Notes under the pieces: generated by a model
Database searches by the model: none
The model's input: the letters and a program-made list of their open reading frames with translations, nothing else
What the model was told of the DNA's origin: nothing
Assembly: GCA_016793465.1 (NCBI GenBank)
Contig: JAEUJW010000098.1
Coordinates: 1 to 8,575, forward strand
DNA length: 8,575 bases
Reading direction: 5' to 3'
Source of the DNA: Myxococcales bacterium
GTDB taxonomy: Bacteria > Myxococcota > Polyangia > Nannocystales > Nannocystaceae
Translations under genes and position numbers: made by a program
Part shown: one piece after another, positions 1 through 5,566 of the stretch
Position numbering within the stretch: the first letter of the stretch is position 1
Layout: each line of letters begins with the position of its first letter

Positions 1-119
1 AACGCCTCGCGGCCGCCGGCAAGCCCTACAAGGTCGTCATGACCGCCTGCATGCGCAAGCTCCTCGTCATCCTCAACGCCATGGTCCTGGCCGGCACCGG
101 GTGGTCACTTTCCCCTTGA
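1..119 (+). CDS. IS110-family transposase, C-terminal fragment (5' end outside window)
   Basis: Reading from base 3, the frame encodes the last 38 residues of a transposase and ends in TGA at 117-119. The peptide contains GKPYKVVMTACMRKLLVILN followed by AMV. This is the conserved C-terminal helix of IS110/IS116/IS902 transposases (the Transposase_20 region), where the Met-Arg-Lys-Leu-Leu-x-x-x-Asn-Ala block is characteristic. These enzymes have a RuvC-like DEDD domain at the N-terminus and a Ser-containing C-terminal domain, and recombine DNA with the help of a bridge RNA; none of those parts lie in the window. The gene converges on the yggX-like gene with only 16 bp between the two stop codons, so the right end of the element must lie very close. 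I cannot tell whether the copy is intact upstream. Confidence 0.85.
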   Translation, partial: RLAAAGKPYKVVMTACMRKLLVILNAMVLAGTGWSLSP

Positions 120-126
120 CGGGGAA
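110..126. terminator. Small hairpin between the convergent IS110 and yggX-like genes
   Basis: TTCCCC (110-115) and GGGGAA (121-126) form a perfect 6-bp stem around a 5-nt loop. The stem overlaps the transposase stop codon and lies just beyond the yggX-like stop. No clear T-run follows on either strand, so it is at best a weak bidirectional terminator. It could instead belong to the right end of the IS110 element. Confidence 0.35.
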
Positions 127-135
127 CACAACTGC

Positions 136-417
136 TCAGCCCTCGCGCGGCGTGAACGCCGTCTCCGCGAGGTCGCCCTGCTCGAAGCCGAAGAAGATCT
201 TCATCTGCTTCTCGAGGAACTCGCGCCCCTCCTTCGACTGCAGGTCGAGGCGGTAGGTGTTGATGTAGCGCGGCGACTCCTTGATCCACATCTGCCAGGC
301 CTTCAGCGACACGTGGTCGTAGACGAGCTGCCCGAACTCGGTGGGGAACGGCTTGAACGGCATGCCCGGCAGGTCCTCGCCGAGCTTCTTGCAGTGGACG
401 ATGCGCGGCTGGTTCAT
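136..417 (-). CDS. yggX: YggX-like probable Fe(2+)-trafficking / oxidative damage protection protein
   Basis: This 93-residue protein has the usual length of the YggX family (about 90 aa). Family members are small cytosolic proteins linked to iron handling and protection or repair of Fe-S clusters under oxidative stress. Matching features, in order, are an N-terminal strand with a cysteine (RIVHCKKLGEDLPGM, Cys9), the Pro-rich segment FKPFPTEFGQLVYDHVSLKA followed by WQMWIKESPRYINTYRLDL, and a C-terminal helix with EFLEKQMKIFFG. The ATG (417-415) overlaps the TGA of glyQS (416-414) as ATGA, and a GGAG motif (complement of 424-427) sits 6 nt upstream of the start. This implies translational coupling to glyQS. 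In Enterobacteria the gene neighbours mutY, so pairing with glyQS is less usual. The longer open frame that continues upstream is only the antisense-free extension inside glyQS and is not used. Confidence 0.88.
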   Translation of the reverse strand: MNQPRIVHCKKLGEDLPGMPFKPFPTEFGQLVYDHVSLKAWQMWIKESPRYINTYRLDLQSKEGREFLEKQMKIFFGFEQGDLAETAFTPREG

Positions 418-2012
418 GGGTTGCTCCGCAGCGACTTCTGTACCACGTCGACGGCGTCCTGGATCTTGATCCGCTGCTGGCTGCGGTCGTCGCGCTGGCG
501 GATCGTGACAGTCTCGTCCTGCAGCGTCTGGGTGTCGACGGTCAGGCAGTACGGCGTCCCGATCTCGTCGTGGCGGGCGTATCGCCGGCCGACCGCGTGC
601 TGCTCGTCGTAGCGGGCGTTGACCCCCGCCGCGAAGAACTGGTCCGCGATCTTGCGGGCGATCTCGGGCATGCCGTCCTTCTTGACCAGCGGCAGCACCG
701 CCGCCTTGATCGGGGCCAGCCGCGGGTGCAGGCGCAGCACCGTGCGCGCGCCCTTGCCGTCGGCGTCGCCCGGCTCCTCGGCGTAGGCGTCGCACAGCAC
801 CGCCAGCACCCCGCGCGTGGCCCCGGCCGCCGGCTCGACCACGTGCGGCACGTAGTGCCAGCCCTGCTTGCCGGTGGCCGGGTCGGTCGCCTCCGGGTCG
901 AAGTAGTTGAGCCGCTTGCCCGAGCCCGCCGCGTGCGCCTTCAGGTCGTAGTCGGTCCGGCTGGCGATGCCCTCGAGCTCGTCCCAGCCCCACGGGAACT
1001 TGTAGTCGATGTCGAAGCAGCCGTCGCTGTAGTGGGCCAGCTCGTCCGGCTCGTGCTGGCGGAAGCGCAGGTTCTCCGGCTTCAGGCCGATGCTGCGCCA
1101 CCACTTCAGGCGCTGCTCCTTCCAGTACTCGAGGTACTTCGGGCCCTCGCCCGGCGGCACGAAGTACTCGCACTCCATCTGCTCGAACTCGCAGGAGCGG
1201 AAGATGAAGTGCTCGACCGTCACCTCGTTGCGGAAGCTCTTGCCCATCTGGGCGATGCCGAACGGCACCTTGATGCTGGTGCTCTGCACGACGTTCAAAA
1301 ACTGCACGAACATCGCCTGGGCCGTCTCGGGCCGCAGGTACACCGAGCTCGCGGCCATCGACTGCTCGACCAGCCCGCGCAGGGTCTTGTCGTCGGCGCC
1401 TTTGGCCAGGGCCTCGCGCACGACCCCGACGATGTCGCCGATCGGGTCGACCGGCCCGAGGCTGGTGCGGAACATGAGGTTGAAGCGGCGCTCGTCGCTG
1501 AGGTACGGCGAGCCGCAGTTCGGGCACACGTAGCCCGCCGCGCCGCCCTTGGCCCCCTTAAGCGTGGCGCCGTCGCGCTGCAGGGCGACCTGCAGCTGCG
1601 ACTGGGCCCGCTCCTGCACGACCTTGGCCCGGCCCTTGTCGGCCAGGGTGATCGGCGCGTCGGCCCCCTCGGCCAGGCGCGGGGCCTTGTCGGCCCGGAA
1701 GCGCTCGCCGCACAGCCGACAGTCGACCAGCGGGTCGGAGAAGTTGGCGAGGTGCCCCGACGACTTCCACACCTCGGGGTGCATGATGATCGAGGCGTCG
1801 ATGCCGACCACGTCCTCGCGGCTGTGGACCATGAAGCGCCACCACTCGCTCATCAGGTTGCGCTTCAGCTCCACGCCCATCGGCCCGTAGTCGTACGCGG
1901 AGCGCAGGCCCCCGTAGATCTCCGAGCTCTGGAACACGAACCCCCGGCGCTTGCACAGGGACACCACCTTCTGCATGAGCTCGGTCTCGCGGCTGTCGGC
2001 TTGGCTGTCCAT
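414..2012 (-). CDS. glyQS: Glycyl-tRNA synthetase, dimeric GlyQS (class II) type
   Basis: The 532-residue enzyme charges tRNA-Gly with glycine in the cytosol. Family blocks appear in order: KRRGFVFQSSEIYGGLRSAYDYGP (about 21-44, split here only for description), SGHLANFSDPLVDCRLCGER with Cys98/Cys101, a second pair CPNCG at 163-167, RPETAQAMFVQFLN (227-240), motif 2 FRNE plus FEQME (260-280), ELAHYSDGCFDIDY (324-337), WGWDELEGIASRTDYDL (341-357), motif 3 around EPAAGATRGVLAVL (393-406), and a C-terminal anticodon-binding domain with VGRRYARHDEIGTPYCLTVD and TVTIRQRD. The two CxxC pairs suggest a zinc site. I chose the ATG at 2012. The frame stays open upstream into tandem repeats and gives only low-complexity Arg/Gly sequence. 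Met13 (1976) is an alternative start. No convincing Shine-Dalgarno precedes the ATG. The gene is complete and is followed by the overlapping yggX-like gene. Confidence 0.95.
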   Translation of the reverse strand: MDSQADSRETELMQKVVSLCKRRGFVFQSSEIYGGLRSAYDYGPMGVELKRNLMSEWWRFMVHSREDVVGIDASIIMHPEVWKSSGHLANFSDPLVDCRLCGERFRADKAPRLAEGADAPITLADKGRAKVVQERAQSQLQVALQRDGATLKGAKGGAAGYVCPNCGSPYLSDERRFNLMFRTSLGPVDPIGDIVGVVREALAKGADDKTLRGLVEQSMAASSVYLRPETAQAMFVQFLNVVQSTSIKVPFGIAQMGKSFRNEVTVEHFIFRSCEFEQMECEYFVPPGEGPKYLEYWKEQRLKWWRSIGLKPENLRFRQHEPDELAHYSDGCFDIDYKFPWGWDELEGIASRTDYDLKAHAAGSGKRLNYFDPEATDPATGKQGWHYVPHVVEPAAGATRGVLAVLCDAYAEEPGDADGKGARTVLRLHPRLAPIKAAVLPLVKKDGMPEIARKIADQFFAAGVNARYDEQHAVGRRYARHDEIGTPYCLTVDTQTLQDETVTIRQRDDRSQQRIKIQDAVDVVQKSLRSNP

Positions 2013-2123
2013 GGTGCCGCGCTGAGTAACACGAGCCGCATCCCCTCGCCAGGGCCCGCCAGGAACCGCCGCAGACCCGCCGAAGGACCCGCTTTCGGCC
2101 GCCCCCGCCGCGCTCGCGCGACG

Positions 2124-2231
2124 GCGGAGCACGTAACCACGTCCACGTCGCCGTCGCCGGCGGAGCACATGACCACGGCCACGTCGCCGTCACCGGCGGA
2201 GCACGTAACCACGGCCGCGTCGCTCCCACCG
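2124..2231. repeat. Three contiguous 36-bp tandem repeats
   Basis: Units run 2124-2159, 2160-2195 and 2196-2231, each beginning GCGGAGCAC and continuing with an ACCACG block, and they differ from one another at only a few positions. They are back to back with no spacers. A further pair of near-identical 24-bp blocks at 2265-2288 and 2301-2324 also has a 36-bp period. Because 36 is a multiple of three, both strands give a 12-residue periodic translation, but no gene signal accompanies it. Confidence 0.9.
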
Positions 2232-2264
2232 GCGCCTCGCCGTCGACATCACCGCCGTGACCCG

Positions 2265-2324
2265 CGTCGACGCCGCCCTCGCTCGTCCAGCGCTGACCCT
2301 CGTCGACGCCGCCCTCGCTCGTCC
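2265..2324. repeat. Pair of 24-bp direct repeats at 36-bp spacing
   Basis: The string starting CGTCGACGCCGCCCTCGCTC occurs at 2265-2288 and again, identical, at 2301-2324. The period equals that of the neighbouring 36-bp array although the sequence is unrelated. Confidence 0.85.
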
Positions 2325-2346
2325 GCTCAGCCAGGCATCGACGACC

Positions 2347-2626
2347 CTCGGCGCCCCGCCGGCTCGACATCGTCGGCTCGTCATCGACTCCTTCCCGCGC
2401 TCACCCGAATCGCTCGACATCGAAGACACTCGGCGCTCCGCCGGCTCGACGTCGTCGGCTCGTCATCGACTCCCTCCCGCGCTCACCCGAATCGCTCGAT
2501 ATCGAAGACACTCGGCGCTCCGCCGGCTCGTCATCGACTCCCTCCCCGCGCTCGCCCGCGCCGCTCGACACCGAAGACACTCGGCGCTCCGCCGGCTCGT
2601 CATCGACTCCCTCCCGCGCTCGCCCG
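2347..2626. repeat. Tandem array of 82/82/69-bp units plus a partial copy
   Basis: Units begin with CTCGGCGC at 2347, 2429, 2511 and 2580, giving periods of 82, 82 and 69 bp and a last partial unit to about 2626. Each unit carries CCGCCGGCTCG, a TCATCGACTCC block, CGCGCTC, and an ending close to CGAAGACA. The third and fourth units lack a 14-bp piece (ACATCGTCGGCTCG or a close variant) that is itself a near-duplicate of its flank, and the third has gained one C. These indels are not multiples of three, so the array is not protein-coding. Confidence 0.88.
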
Positions 2627-2797
2627 ACGTGCATCGACCCGCCCGCGCCGCGAGCACCACGCGGTGAGCATTTCCCGCACCGCGCCGCGACTCCCGCCGC
2701 GGGCTGGCGGCAGGCCCGCCGCGCCCGCACACACGCACGCGGGCATGCGCCGCCGCGAGGATGCGTTAACCTGCAGCTCGGGCCACGCTCGCCCTCG

Positions 2798-2803
2798 AAA
2801 GGA
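2798..2803 (+). promoter_or_regulatory. Shine-Dalgarno that fixes the start at 2811
   Basis: AAAGGA lies 7 nt before the ATG at 2811. The reading frame stays open far upstream through the repeats and antisense to glyQS, so this site is the main evidence for the true start. Confidence 0.65.
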
Positions 2804-2810
2804 CACTCGC

Positions 2811-3485
2811 ATGCTCGACGCCCTTCGCAGCCGCCGCAACCTCATCGTCGGAGCCGTCGCCGGTCAGGGCGCGGTCCGCGTGCAATCCGCCGCGATGGCC
2901 CTCTACGAGGCCGGCGGCAAGGAGCTGCTGGTCGGCGTGGCCCAGACCACCATCCGCGAGGCAGCCGCCGCCAGCGCTGCCGAGACCGTCGCCGGCATCG
3001 CCCCGGCTCTGCTCGCCGAGACCGCCACGGCCTCCGCGCTGCTCGGCCCCGCGATCGGCCGCGAGCTCGCCAGCTCCGCCGGCAAGGTCGTGGCGACCAC
3101 CACCGCCCGGGCCGCGAGCAAGCAGATCCTCCGCAGCGCCGTGCGCGTCGGCGGCATCGGCCTCGTGATCGACGGGGCGATCGGCGCCGCCGAGGGCGTG
3201 ATCGGCTACCGCAAGGGCGAGCTCACCGGCAAGCAGGCCTGCCTCCACACCGCCACCGAGGCCGCCACCGGCGCCGTCTCGACCGCCGCCGGCGTGGTCC
3301 TCGCGGCCGGCGTCGTCGCCCTCACCGGCGCGCTCGCCCTGCCCGCGATGACCGCCATCGGCGCCGGCGGTGCCCTCGCCACCAAGCTCGGCCTCGGCCG
3401 CCTGCTCCGCCGCAAATCCGCCGCCGCCGCCCCGGTCCTCGTGCCCGCGCCCGCCGCCGACGCCCCCGCGTCGGCCGTCGCCTGA
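2811..3485 (+). CDS. Ala/Gly-rich membrane-associated protein of unknown function
   Basis: I do not recognise this 224-residue protein. It has a short basic start (MLDALRSRRN), then a long Ala-rich, probably helical segment (about 25-105). A glycine-rich stretch follows, GGIGLVIDGAIGAAEGVIGY (114-133), with glycines spaced like a glycine zipper but also containing Asp and Glu. After a charged turn (RKGELTGKQA) come one or two hydrophobic helices (about 154-190, rich in Ala/Val/Gly/Leu). A basic cluster (LLRRK) and a Pro/Ala-rich tail ending PAPAADAPASAVA close the protein. I see no signal peptide and no catalytic motif. The arrangement suggests a protein that inserts a hydrophobic hairpin into a membrane; that is inference. 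The start is supported by AAAGGA at 2798-2803. It is transcribed away from glyQS and converges on the ABC exporter gene. Confidence 0.75.
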   Translation: MLDALRSRRNLIVGAVAGQGAVRVQSAAMALYEAGGKELLVGVAQTTIREAAAASAAETVAGIAPALLAETATASALLGPAIGRELASSAGKVVATTTARAASKQILRSAVRVGGIGLVIDGAIGAAEGVIGYRKGELTGKQACLHTATEAATGAVSTAAGVVLAAGVVALTGALALPAMTAIGAGGALATKLGLGRLLRRKSAAAAPVLVPAPAADAPASAVA

Positions 3486-3489
3486 GCCC

Positions 3490-3706
3490 GTGCCGCGGCG
3501 GGAACGAGGTCGCGGGCTGCGGCTCGCGTGCCGCGGTTCAGCGGGATCGAGGTCGCGGGCTGCGGCTCGGCGCGCCGCGGTTCAGCGGGCGAGCAGGTGC
3601 CGCGGCGGGAACGAAGTCGCGGGCCGCGGTCCGCGACCGAGGTCGTGGGCCGCTGCTCGCGCGCTGAACCCCGGCGCGCCGCGCCTCAGCCCACGACCTC
3701 GGTCGC
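3490..3706. repeat. Cluster of short GC-rich repeats in the convergent gap
   Basis: A 22-bp repeat with core AGGTCGCGGGCTG occurs directly at 3505-3526 and 3548-3569 (identical to each other), with diverged copies at 3612-3633 and 3638-3659. An inverted copy (CAGCCCACGACCT, 3687-3699) lies in the 3' end of the ABC gene. Two other strings recur: GTGCCGCGGCGGGAACGA at 3490 and 3597, and CCGCGGTTCAGCGGG at 3531-3545 and 3575-3589. No gene fits the 200-bp gap (3486-3685). The cluster looks like interspersed, REP-like sequence accumulated between two convergent genes. Confidence 0.8.
3633..3706. terminator. Long 18-bp inverted repeat at the 3' end of the ABC exporter gene
   Basis: GCGACCGAGGTCGTGGGC (3633-3650) and its exact reverse complement (3689-3706) are separated by 38 nt. 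The right arm encodes the last six residues of the ABC protein (ATEVVG), directly before its TGA. The RNA could fold into a very stable stem at the end of the minus-strand transcript and, from the other side, at the end of the plus-strand gene. There is no T-run, so termination or 3'-end protection is only inferred. Confidence 0.55.
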
Positions 3707-5545
3707 CGCGCCGGCCTGCGGGTCCTGCTCGAGCGCCGCGGCCGCGGCCTGACGCGCGACGAGCCTCGCGTACACGCCCTGGCGGGCCATCAGCGCGTCG
3801 TGGCGGCCGACCTCGACGATCCGCCCCTGGTCGAGCACGACGATGCGATCGGCGTCGCGGATGGTGCTCAGGCGGTGGGCGATGACGAGGGTCGTGCGGC
3901 CCCGCTGCAGGCGCTCGAGCGCGGCCTGTACGAGGTGCTCGCTCACGCTGTCGAGCGCCGACGTCGCCTCGTCGAGGATCAGCACGCGCGGGTCACGGAG
4001 GATCGCCCGCGCGATCGACACGCGCTGGCGCTGTCCGCCGCTGAGCTTGACGCCGCGCTCGCCGACCACGGTGTCGTAGCCCTCGGGGAACCCGCGGATG
4101 AACTCGTCGGCGTTGGCGTCCCGCGCCGCGGCCTCGATCTCGGCGTCGCTGGCGTCGAGCCGCCCGTAGCGGATGTTCTCGCGGATCGTCCCGCTGAACA
4201 GCACCGGGTCCTGCGAGACCACGGCCATGACCCCGCGCAGGTCGGACAGCCGCAGCGCCCGCAGGTCGTGCCCGTCCAATTTAATAATTCCTTGTGTCGG
4301 ATCCCAGAAGCGCATCACCAGCTTGCCGAGCGTCGTCTTGCCCGAGCCGCTGGGCCCGACGAGCGCGCACACCTCGCCCGGCTCGACCTTGATGTTGATG
4401 TCCTGGATCACCGCCACGTCGCGGTCGCTATAGTTGAAGGACACGCCCTCGAACGCGATCGCCCCGCCGAGCGACGGGTCGGCGACCGGGTTCGGCGGAT
4501 CGGCGATCTCGGGCGATGTGTCGAGGATCTCGAAGATCCGGCCGGTCGCGCCGATCGTCGACTGCAGCCCGCCGAACAGCTCGGCCAGGGCCCCGACCGC
4601 GCCCGCGACGATCAGCGTGTACAGCAGGAAGCTCATGAGGTTGCTGGCGCTGATCGTGCCCTCGATGACCATGCTGCCGCCGAGCCAGAACACCCCGGCG
4701 ATCGCCGAGAACGCCAGGAACGAGATCACGCCCGCGAACCAGCTGCGCGCCAGAGTCCGTTTGATAAATAGGCCGAACGTGCGCTCGAGCGCGGCGCCGT
4801 AGCGCCTCACCTCGAAGTCCTCGCGGGTGAACGCCTGCACGGTGTCGATCGCCGCGAGCCCCTCCTGCAGCGCCCCCGAGGCGCGGGCCAGCTCGTCCTG
4901 GGCCTGACGGCTGATCTCGCGGATGATCCGGCTCCAGTAGTTCGCCGCGATCATCAGCGCCGGCACCACCGCCAGCATCGCCGCCGTCAGCACCCAGTTC
5001 ATCCAGAACAGGATCGCCAGCCCGCCGATCAGCATCAGCACGTTGCGCAGGAAGATGCTGAGGTCCTGGCCGACGGTGCTCTGCAGCTTGGTCACGTCGT
5101 CGGCCAGGCGCGACAGCAGCTCGCCGGTGCGCGTGTGGTGGAAGTACGTCTGTGGCATCGTCGCCAGGTGGCGGTAGAGGTCGACGCGCAGGTCGGTCAC
5201 CACCCGCTCGCCCAGCCACGTCATGTAGTAGTGGCGGAAGAAGATGAACACCGCCTGGGCGAGGAAGATGACGACGAGGACGATCGAGTTCTCGCCGAGC
5301 GCGCGGTAGGCCCGCTCCGGGTCGGCCGTCTGCGCGTTCGTAAACGCCGCGCCGGCCAGCTCGCCGAAGAAGTACGGGTGGACCAGCCCGAGGCCCGAGG
5401 CGATCGCCAGGCAGGCCAGCGCCGCGATCAGCTTGCCGCGGTACGGCCGCGTGTACGCGAACACCCGCCGCAGCCGCTCGACCGTGTGCAGTCGCTCGAC
5501 CTTGGCGGGGGGATCGGTGGCGGGGGGCGGCGGGCCGGCGTCCAT
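3686..5545 (-). CDS. ABC half-exporter (fused membrane and ATPase domains, MsbA/LmrA-like)
   Basis: The 619-residue protein is a complete half-transporter that should work as a homodimer in the inner membrane, exporting a substrate that cannot be named from sequence. Residues about 38-340 form the six-helix membrane domain, including hydrophobic spans near 38-60, 87-106, 165-200 and 270-320. The ATPase domain has an A-loop aromatic (Tyr372), Walker A GPSGSGKT (397-404), Q-loop Gln445 in VVSQDP, signature LSGGQRQR (501-508), Walker B VLILDE with catalytic Glu526, a D-loop (SALD) and the switch His557 in IAHRLS. All catalytic residues are present. The Ala-rich tail ends in ATEVVG, encoded by one arm of an inverted repeat. 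The ATG (5545-5543) is the first possible start after an in-frame TGA, which is the stop of the upstream lipoprotein gene. A GAGGTGG lies 16 nt upstream, too far to be ideal. It is probably co-transcribed with the lipoprotein gene. Confidence 0.93.
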   Translation of the reverse strand: MDAGPPPPATDPPAKVERLHTVERLRRVFAYTRPYRGKLIAALACLAIASGLGLVHPYFFGELAGAAFTNAQTADPERAYRALGENSIVLVVIFLAQAVFIFFRHYYMTWLGERVVTDLRVDLYRHLATMPQTYFHHTRTGELLSRLADDVTKLQSTVGQDLSIFLRNVLMLIGGLAILFWMNWVLTAAMLAVVPALMIAANYWSRIIREISRQAQDELARASGALQEGLAAIDTVQAFTREDFEVRRYGAALERTFGLFIKRTLARSWFAGVISFLAFSAIAGVFWLGGSMVIEGTISASNLMSFLLYTLIVAGAVGALAELFGGLQSTIGATGRIFEILDTSPEIADPPNPVADPSLGGAIAFEGVSFNYSDRDVAVIQDINIKVEPGEVCALVGPSGSGKTTLGKLVMRFWDPTQGIIKLDGHDLRALRLSDLRGVMAVVSQDPVLFSGTIRENIRYGRLDASDAEIEAAARDANADEFIRGFPEGYDTVVGERGVKLSGGQRQRVSIARAILRDPRVLILDEATSALDSVSEHLVQAALERLQRGRTTLVIAHRLSTIRDADRIVVLDQGRIVEVGRHDALMARQGVYARLVARQAAAAALEQDPQAGAATEVVG

Positions 5546-5566
5546 GCGGGGCGCCAGACTACCACC

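Larger units (their letters stand above)
2013..2810. other. Gene-free spacer upstream of glyQS, filled by two repeat arrays
   Basis: I see no credible gene in these roughly 800 bases. Open frames cross the region on both strands, but they translate into Arg/Pro/Ser-rich sequence. The 82-bp and 69-bp repeats shift the frame relative to each other, which argues against coding. The spacer separates two divergently oriented genes, so it must contain the promoters of glyQS (minus) and of the gene at 2811 (plus). The only promoter-like string I noticed is GTTAACCT near 2765-2772, about 40 bp before the plus-strand start, and it lacks a recognisable -35 box. Confidence 0.7.

Noticed and set aside
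418..1527. An upstream extension of the yggX-like frame to a 463-residue protein
   Set aside because: The extra part is an off-frame reading of glyQS; the ATGA overlap, GGAG site and family length fix the start at 417.
2013..2110. T-box or other leader riboswitch before glyQS
   Set aside because: No T-box sequence, specifier stem or terminator/antiterminator pair could be seen in the leader, and the start lies close to repeats.
2013..2168. A 52-residue N-terminal extension of glycyl-tRNA synthetase
   Set aside because: The extension is low-complexity Arg/Gly/Ala sequence read out of the 36-bp repeats, and the family normally begins near the chosen Met.
2124..2231. CRISPR-like array with 36-bp repeats
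   Set aside because: The 36-bp units are contiguous with no spacers, and no cas gene is present.
570..3485. A 971-codon open frame on the plus strand
   Set aside because: Its first two thirds are antisense to glyQS and then cross tandem repeats; the translation is Arg/His/Pro-rich. Only the part from the ATG at 2811, which has its own Shine-Dalgarno, is credible.
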